A stretch of 64,000 nt of DNA from Azospirillum sp. 47_25 (GTDB lineage Bacteria > Pseudomonadota > Alphaproteobacteria > RF32 > CAG-239): the NCBI GenBank assembly GCA_001917125.1, contig MNTU01000037.1:1-64000 (forward strand), read 5' to 3'. Below, one piece after another: positions 61,580 to 64,000 of the stretch (positions are counted from its first letter, which is position 1; the number at the start of each line of letters is the position of its first letter). Position numbers and translations under genes: made by a program. Below the pieces are notes generated by a model, which worked only from the letters and a program-made list of their open reading frames with translations, searched no databases and had not been told where the DNA came from.

Positions 61580-63158
61580 ATATCGCAATACTTCTTTTAC
61601 GCTTAGCAAACAATGGATGAATAACAAAATAAATATCATCATCAAAGTCAAGTTGTGAAAGTTTAGGTTTATCTGCATTCGAATACAATGTTGTTCCATC
61701 AGGAAATTCTATTCCTACGACCCCAATAGTGAATAATGTATTTACTAACGTTTTAATATTAACATTTACACAGTTATCATTATCTATGTTACACTCTAAA
61801 AATGACACAACAATCGGATCATCTTGGTTCTCAATCGCAGAATTAAGCAGTGAATCTAATACTGTTTGATAATTATCCTTAATGTTAAAATAATTAAATC
61901 TATTTCCTAAAGATCTTATTGCTTTTATATAACACTCTACATTAGGGTACAACGTATGCCACTCATGTTTAAGAGCCGTTAATCTTTCATCACAATATAG
62001 CTTTTCTGCATTGATAATATCTAATGGCGTAATAGAAGTCCTGCCATCAGCTTGTTTGATACACTGATTAACAAAGCTAATAACATCCCGAGGACGCATC
62101 ATTGTTCTTTCTAAAATATAGTTATAACCTTCTGTTTCAGAAATAAAACAATCGAATATATGTTTAAATGATATTTTTGAATTCTTTTTATATTTGAATT
62201 CAAACATATACTGAAGTCTTTTATCAATTAAATTTGTCAGCGTCGTTGGACTCCAATTTAATTTTATTGTATAGGATTCATCTTTTTCATTCTGTCTGTT
62301 TGAGACCTCCACAGTTTTAGACAGCAAATCGTTTCTCATCGCAATTAATATTTTTAAACTTGGAATACCAATAAAAAAACGAATAGTATCTAATAATGAA
62401 TTAATTAATTTATATTTCGATTCCTCATCAGTCCAATTTTCATCAAGATTATCAATTGTTACAAGAATTTTTTTCTGCTTATTATTTTCAAAATAATCTT
62501 TCAATATAGATATCAAATTTTTTAATTGATTTATCTGGGTTTTGCTTACATATTGACTAGTCTTAGATTGAATTTCTTTTTTCTGAGATTCAGAAAGGGT
62601 ACTCGCTATTTTTGCAAAATTTTTAAATCCCATCTCGGCTTCTAACTTAGATTCAAGCTGATCCGTTATTTTTTCTTTTGTACCTTCTGCAAAAAAAACA
62701 TCATCATATTGTTTTACATAATTTTTTAATTGTTTTATTCTCTCAGAATCGCTTCCAAATTTGCATAGCTCCATAAGATAATTCTTATTATAATATTTGA
62801 AATAATTTTTCACTATACTTGAAAGTATTTCATGTAACCACAAAAATTTATAAAAGACCTCAAGATTAATTTTCTCTTCTTTAAGTTGACGTATAAAAGG
62901 GACATTATCAATATATTGCAATACAAAAACATTGGGTTTAATATCAACTACAACATCTGCTTCTTCTTTTGCTTTATTTAATAAGGCAGTTTTACCAGCC
63001 CCCGTTCTTCCTAAAATAATCATTTTTCTATTTTCATAGTTTTTTATTTCGTTGTATTCAGCAGTCTCAATAAAACAGTTATCTAAAAAGTCCTGATCAG
63101 CTTCAGCACTTAGATTTCCAATCTCCATATCTCTACGAAAAATGATTTCATCAGTCAT
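61578..63158 (-). CDS. Sll1717-family P-loop ATPase
   Basis: The start is the ATG at 63158 (MTDEIIFRRDMEIGNLSAEA) with GAGAGAG upstream; the product is 526 residues. A Walker A GRTGAGKTALLNKAKEE is near residue 49 and Walker B ILVTIDNLDENW near the middle. A later RPRDVISFVNQCI resembles STAND/AAA winged-helix junctions. I assign it to the Sll1717-type P-loop ATPases by this layout. Family members are found in defence and mobile contexts, but no effector domain or partner nuclease is seen here. AT-rich, likely transferred. Confidence 0.6.
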   Translation of the reverse strand: MTDEIIFRRDMEIGNLSAEADQDFLDNCFIETAEYNEIKNYENRKMIILGRTGAGKTALLNKAKEEADVVVDIKPNVFVLQYIDNVPFIRQLKEEKINLEVFYKFLWLHEILSSIVKNYFKYYNKNYLMELCKFGSDSERIKQLKNYVKQYDDVFFAEGTKEKITDQLESKLEAEMGFKNFAKIASTLSESQKKEIQSKTSQYVSKTQINQLKNLISILKDYFENNKQKKILVTIDNLDENWTDEESKYKLINSLLDTIRFFIGIPSLKILIAMRNDLLSKTVEVSNRQNEKDESYTIKLNWSPTTLTNLIDKRLQYMFEFKYKKNSKISFKHIFDCFISETEGYNYILERTMMRPRDVISFVNQCIKQADGRTSITPLDIINAEKLYCDERLTALKHEWHTLYPNVECYIKAIRSLGNRFNYFNIKDNYQTVLDSLLNSAIENQDDPIVVSFLECNIDNDNCVNVNIKTLVNTLFTIGVVGIEFPDGTTLYSNADKPKLSQLDFDDDIYFVIHPLFAKRKRSIAI

Positions 63159-63307
63159 TACACGGTCTCTCTCTAAAAACAATTATATAAAAAGTATACA
63201 ACTATTAATCTTAGAGTAAAAATAAAAAAGCCAATTATCCTACACATGATAAAACATCACATCGTTACCATCTCAAACTCTTCCAAATTCTCTACAGCAA
63301 CTTGAGG

Positions 63308-63568
63308 TCAGTCTTGATAATTTTTGCACACAATTAGTCTGTCAAATAGAGCTTTGAGTTTGTATTCCAGCCTTTTGCCATTAAGTTTACAATCCGTAAG
63401 AAATAATCGCAATAACTGATTTTGCTTGTCCGGAGCTGCTTTATCAAAGATATTAGAAATATTTACAGTTGTTAAAATAACCTTCTCAACCGTTTTTTTC
63501 ATATCTGTATCTATCGTCTTGTATTTTTCCGCAGTTGCTTTTTTCGCAAAATATGTTATTATATACAA
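63308..63568 (-). pseudogene. Probable C-terminal remnant of a serine recombinase
   Basis: The 86-residue frame ends LLRLFLTDCKLNGKRLEYKL followed by KALFDRLI. This resembles the extreme C-terminus of large serine recombinases, where a Cys-x-Leu-x-Gly-x-x-Leu and FxL segment closes the coding sequence. The catalytic and DNA-binding domains are absent: the frame begins only 19 bases from the divergent gene at 63587. It would be a relic of the enzyme that brought in this island. It could also be a short unrelated gene. Confidence 0.45.
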
Positions 63569-63586
63569 AATTTCAGAAGTATTAAA

Positions 63587-64000
63587 ATGACAAAACTATA
63601 CCACTACATCACCAAAGGAAACACAGCGTTACAGGACGGCATATTATCATTTGCAAAAAATCCTAATGCCGATTTAAGTTATTACTACAAACGCACCGGC
63701 GGCGAAACATCCCACTCTGGAATTGTCAAATGGATGGAAAATTGTCTTGAAGGGCGTAGCCGTGCCATTCGTGGTTTTTCCGAGCCCATTCAATGGACTG
63801 AAAAAAGCATCAATATGTTCAAACCTTTTATAGAGAATGCGGACTTATTCTCTATTGATTTAGATGCTCTACAAAAAGACGGATTAATTGAAGCTGTTTA
63901 CGTTTCCCCGGCACTCCGTCCCAACTTGAACAAAGATTTACCACAAGATGTTGATGAACGTATGGTAAAATTGGCTTCAATTAACGATATTGACACTTCT
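63587..64000 (+). CDS. Uncharacterised protein, N-terminal part (runs off the right edge)
   Basis: The ATG at 63587 opens a frame that stays open to the window end, 138 codons. It reads MTKLYHYITKGNTALQDGIL and later a segment KWMENCLEGRSRAIRGFSEP. I do not recognise a family. The sequence is mixed alpha/beta with no signal peptide. Base composition is closer to the core than the small genes at 60-61 kb. No clear Shine-Dalgarno sequence is visible. Confidence 0.6.
   Translation, partial: MTKLYHYITKGNTALQDGILSFAKNPNADLSYYYKRTGGETSHSGIVKWMENCLEGRSRAIRGFSEPIQWTEKSINMFKPFIENADLFSIDLDALQKDGLIEAVYVSPALRPNLNKDLPQDVDERMVKLASINDIDTS

Overview
The window is a chromosomal segment of a gram-negative alphaproteobacterium. 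Three gene orders support this: lptC-lptA-lptB-rpoN-hpf-ptsN; miaB-phoH-ybeY-lnt-XRE regulator-metK-trmB; and a DUF1150 gene. FtsZ is also long, with the alphaproteobacterial C-terminal peptide. Base composition is moderate, acetate kinase and phosphotransacetylase are present, and no respiratory genes are seen. This suggests a fermentative, perhaps host-associated lineage such as the uncultured gut group RF32/CAG-239. That lineage is an inference from gene content and style, not a database result. I found no tRNA, rRNA or CRISPR array.

Layout. Positions 1-3205 (minus strand): rpsL-rpsG-fusA-tuf, with tuf running off the left edge. 4.2-10.3 kb (plus): the LPS-export and nitrogen-PTS cluster kdsD-lptC-lptA-lptB-rpoN-hpf-ptsN. 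10.3-17.3 kb: DUF1150, a sensor kinase, infA, a DedA-family protein, a receiver protein, folD, DUF167, yggT and two uncharacterised genes. 17.4-24.5 kb (plus): miaB-phoH-ybeY-lnt-XRE-metK-trmB. 24.5-30.1 kb: a secreted protein, ackA and pta (minus), then ndk, a DUF2066 protein and a PerM-like protein. 30.2-38.5 kb (plus): a reduced division and wall cluster mraY-ftsW-murG-murB-ftsQ-ftsA-ftsZ that lacks all Mur ligases. 38.7-41.1 kb: a GT8 glycosyltransferase, an OmpA-like lipoprotein and a small orphan. 41.3-54.3 kb (minus): secE-nusG-mscL-rplK-rplA-rplJ-rplL-rpoB-rpoC.

From 54.5 kb the content becomes accessory: a UvrA2-type ATPase, an orphan protein, a HAD phosphatase with MurQ, then (59.8-64 kb) an AT-rich island. 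The island holds small membrane and basic proteins, structured noncoding segments, a pair of 32-bp repeat sites, a Sll1717-family P-loop ATPase, a probable serine-recombinase remnant and a partial unknown gene.

How it fits together: most of the window is the core for translation, transcription, envelope export and division. The most unusual signals are noncoding. Short palindromic elements sit about 20 bases after stop codons inside the ribosomal-protein operons, and two of them show compensatory base changes. Similar leader hairpins precede four translation operons. A promoter-to-terminator unit looks like a small RNA. In the right-hand island, repeated terminator-plus-site modules bracket small genes.
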